Positions 6,238 to 7,484 of a stretch of DNA of 7,484 bases are shown here, one piece after another. The position numbers and the translations under genes are program-made. The stretch comes from an uncultured Rickettsiales bacterium (lineage in GTDB: Bacteria; Pseudomonadota; Alphaproteobacteria; Rickettsiales; UBA1997): assembly GCA_951800555.1 (NCBI GenBank), contig CATOJU010000040.1:1-7484 (forward strand). The letters run 5' to 3'. The number at the start of each line of letters is the position of its first letter. The stretch's first letter is position 1. The notes below the pieces were generated by a model. It was given only the letters and a program-made list of their open reading frames with translations. It did no database searches and was not told the DNA's origin.

Positions 6238-6301
6238 TGTCATTCCAAATTAGATTTTCTTGTAAGTTTGCCTTACTAGAAAATCTTAATGTGGAATCCA
6301 G
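6238..6301 (+). repeat. Hairpin repeat copy 2
   Basis: Starts TGTCATTCCAAATTAGATTT and ends TCTTAATGTGGAATCCAG, 11 bp after copy 1 in the same direction. The outer arms match copy 1, but the inner stem is GTAAG with CTTAC around TTTGC. The arm segment next to it is TTTTCT with AGAAAA, where copy 1 has ATTACT with AGTAAT. Pairing is kept despite the changes. Confidence 0.85.
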
Positions 6302-6405
6302 AAATATAAAATGTGTTAAATATAGAAAAGTATTTTATAGGTTTTTTTATATTACAGAATATAATAAAATATTAATATTCTTTTTTTTATTAAAGAAATT
6401 TATTA

Positions 6406-6470
6406 CTGGATTCCACATTAAGAATTTCTAAATAAACAAGTTTATTAAGAAATTCTAATCTGGAATGACA
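6406..6470 (-). repeat. Hairpin repeat copy 3, inverted
   Basis: Read leftward it starts TGTCATTCCAGATTAGAATT and ends TTCTTAATGTGGAATCCAG, the same family as copies 1 and 2. Its inner stem is AATAAA with TTTATT around CTTG, a third sequence that is again fully paired and flanked by the same T·T mismatch. Confidence 0.85.
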
Positions 6471-6499
6471 TAAATAATGGGAAATTAACAAAATAAACA

Positions 6500-6530
6500 T
6501 ACTTACAAGAAAACATAATCTGGAATGACA
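6500..6530 (-). repeat. Partial hairpin repeat copy 4, left half only
   Basis: Read leftward it gives TGTCATTCCAGATTATG followed by TTTTCTTGTAAGT, then leaves the repeat. The TTTTCTTGTAAGT part equals the left inner half of copy 2, so it is a truncated relative of that copy. The right arm is absent. Confidence 0.65.
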
Positions 6531-6649
6531 TAAATAAAGGTAAATCAAGAAAATAACAAAATATAATAATAAGAAAAAGATATAAGAATAAAAAGTAAAT
6601 AATATTTAATAACAAATAAAAGATTATTAAATATATATGGAAAATAAAA

Positions 6650-6672
6650 ATAGTTTTATGCAGGAGACCTAA
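6650..6672 (-). repeat. Right terminal inverted repeat
   Basis: Reads ATAGTTTTATGCAGGAG then ACCTAA on the + strand, the inverted partner of 6064-6086 with 21 of 23 bases matching. Only 13 bases separate it from the rpsD stop codon. Confidence 0.75.
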
Positions 6673-6685
6673 AAATAAATTTTTA

Positions 6686-7297
6686 TTATCTAGAATAATA
6701 TTCGACAACTAAATTTACATCCATAACGGCAGGATATGGAACATCTTCGATATGTGGGATTGCATTATATTTTACTGTAAAATCTTTTGTATTTACATCC
6801 AAATATGTAGGTATTTCCCTTTCCATTTTTGTTAAAGAATCTGCTATTAAAGGAATAGTTCTAGCTTTTTCTGTAATTTCTATTACATCTCCAGGTTTTG
6901 CTACATATGAAGAAATATTAACAATTTTCCCATTAACTTTAACGTGTTTATGAGAAATAGTTTGCTTTGCAGCATACATAGTAGGAACAAAATTAGCCCT
7001 ATATATTATAGCATCAATTCTACTTTCTAAAAGTCCAACAAATGATTCTGCAGTATCACCTTTATGTGTTCTAGCTTTTTTAAATATATTATTAAATTGA
7101 GTTTCTGTAATAACGTAATATTTTCTCAATTTTTGTTTAGCTTTTAATTGACTACCATATGTTGTTTCCCTTTTTAAAGCAGTACCATGCTGTCCTGGTC
7201 TAAAATTTCTTTTAGTAAATGGGTCATTAGCTCTACCCCATAAATTTACACTTAAAGACCTACTGGCCTTTTTTTTAGCTTCTATTCTTTTTGTCAT
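6686..7297 (-). CDS. rpsD: 30S ribosomal protein S4
   Basis: S4 binds the 5' domain of 16S rRNA early in small-subunit assembly and helps fidelity and mRNA unwinding. The 203 residues are the usual length for alphaproteobacterial S4. Landmarks are the basic N-terminus MTKRIEAKKK, NLWGRANDPFTKRNFRPGQHG (18-38, key part PGQHG), QLKAKQKLRKYY (50-61) and the S4 RNA-binding domain at about 92-152 (ESRIDAIIYRANF, KHVKVNGKIVNI, KPGDVIEI). The ending VMDVNLVVEYYSR (191-203) is typical. No cysteines are present, so this is the form without a zinc site. The ATG at 7295-7297 gives the normal MTKR start. AAGGAT lies 18 bases upstream, too far for a standard ribosome site. A repeat-rich element begins 13 bases past the stop and may serve as its 3' end. 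Confidence 0.98.
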   Translation of the reverse strand: MTKRIEAKKKASRSLSVNLWGRANDPFTKRNFRPGQHGTALKRETTYGSQLKAKQKLRKYYVITETQFNNIFKKARTHKGDTAESFVGLLESRIDAIIYRANFVPTMYAAKQTISHKHVKVNGKIVNISSYVAKPGDVIEITEKARTIPLIADSLTKMEREIPTYLDVNTKDFTVKYNAIPHIEDVPYPAVMDVNLVVEYYSR

Positions 7298-7349
7298 TTC
7301 TAAATTTTTTGTTAATCCTTATAGTAATTGCCGCGTAAAGGTTAAATTT

Positions 7350-7377
7350 AGTATAATATAATTTTTTTAAAAATCAA
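7350..7377 (-). promoter_or_regulatory. Candidate promoter of rpsD
   Basis: Read leftward, TTGATT (7372-7377) and TATACT (7350-7355) are separated by 16 bases. Transcription would start near 7343 and give a leader of about 45 bases that includes the relatively GC-rich ACGCGGCAAT stretch. CCTT near the leader start and AAGG further on could close a short weak stem. Confidence 0.45.
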
Positions 7378-7394
7378 TAATTTTTTAAAAATTT

Positions 7395-7405
7395 GTGAAT
7401 TTCAC
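7395..7405. promoter_or_regulatory. Small inverted repeat GTGAA-T-TTCAC upstream of rpsD
   Basis: This 11-bp dyad is perfect around a single central base and lies 17 bp upstream of the proposed rpsD -35 box, in otherwise A/T-only sequence. It could be a binding site for a dimeric regulator. Its short length makes chance possible. Confidence 0.2.
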
Positions 7406-7425
7406 TATATTTATTAATAAAATCT

Positions 7426-7434
7426 ATTATAACA
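7426..7434 (-). promoter_or_regulatory. Extended -10 element, second possible rpsD promoter
   Basis: Read leftward this is TGTTATAAT, an exact TATAAT preceded by the TGn of extended -10 promoters. No good -35 box lies at the right distance. It could act as a distal rpsD start about 120 bases upstream of the ATG. The remaining bases to 7484 show no gene. Confidence 0.3.
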
Positions 7435-7484
7435 AAACTATTAAGAACAAGAATAAAAATTTATTAAAAAAACAAATTATTATT

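Larger units (their letters stand above)
6064..6672. mobile_element. 609-bp non-coding element with 23-bp terminal inverted repeats
   Basis: The element is bounded by inverted 23-mers that agree at 21 positions, and each end carries TA at its outer border. Inside there is no credible gene. Two hairpin repeats point rightward (6168-6226, 6238-6301) and, after a 104-bp AT-rich spacer, one full and one partial copy point leftward (6406-6470, 6500-6530). The flanks of the repeats are also related: a TTATTTATGTCATTCC block recurs at 6161-6176 and, inverted, near 6465-6477 and 6525-6537. The size, inverted ends and lack of a transposase resemble a MITE or other non-autonomous transposon. The right end stops 13 bases from the rpsD stop codon. 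Mobility is inferred; only the repeat structure is seen. Confidence 0.55.

Noticed and set aside
6237..6431. Rightward 64-codon ORF in the repeat element
   Set aside because: It begins in hairpin copy 2 and ends in copy 3. The protein is repeat-derived and low in complexity, with no ribosome site.
6168..6470. CRISPR array
   Set aside because: The repeats are themselves long palindromes in both orientations with unequal gaps of 11 and 104 bp, there are no regular spacers, and no cas gene is present.
6671..6684. rpsD terminator formed by AAAAAT and ATTTTT
   Set aside because: The pairing is A/T only with a two-base centre, so the stem would not be stable and no distinct U-tract follows.
6445..6708. 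Leftward 87-codon ORF overlapping the rpsD 3' end
   Set aside because: It reads through the hairpin repeats and the right inverted repeat, and the FMSFQI peptide recurs only because the DNA repeat recurs. It also starts inside rpsD.

Overview
The window is a very AT-rich stretch (roughly 20-25% GC by eye in genes, lower between them) carrying seven recognisable protein genes, all intact: a secreted cyclophilin-type peptidyl-prolyl isomerase, ftsH, smpB, gpsA, a yajQ-family gene, a two-iron superoxide reductase (desulfoferrodoxin) and rpsD. The cyclophilin, RpsD and FtsH sequences look alphaproteobacterial. With the low GC, the loose intergenic DNA and the TGTCATTCC...GGAATCCAG hairpin repeats, this suggests a reduced-genome, probably host-associated alphaproteobacterium (Rickettsiales/Holosporales-like). 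The exact lineage cannot be fixed from the sequence alone. Desulfoferrodoxin, together with a GpsA carrying motifs I associate with anaerobes, hints at an oxygen-poor habitat.

Layout: positions 1-104 are the non-coding tail of a leftward unit. The unit ftsH -> cyclophilin (2798 down to 105, 24-bp gap) reads leftward. A 387-bp AT-rich gap separates it from smpB (rightward), which converges on gpsA (leftward, 13-bp gap). A 337-bp divergent intergenic region with good promoter candidates on both strands leads to yajQ (rightward). yajQ converges on dfx (leftward), with a bidirectional hairpin terminator between them. Upstream of dfx lies a promoter and a perfect 20-bp palindrome. Next comes a 609-bp gene-free element (6064-6672) bounded by 23-bp inverted repeats and filled with palindromic hairpin repeats. 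It abuts the 3' end of rpsD (leftward), whose promoter region closes the window.

Functionally the genes are mostly housekeeping. FtsH and the cyclophilin serve envelope protein quality control, SmpB ribosome rescue, RpsD ribosome assembly, GpsA phospholipid precursor synthesis and Dfx superoxide detoxification. The one structure that is not routine is the 6064-6672 element. It contains three full-length hairpin repeats whose inner stems differ in sequence but remain self-complementary, and the repeats are arranged head-to-head inside terminal inverted repeats. No CRISPR array, rRNA, tRNA or transposase gene was seen.
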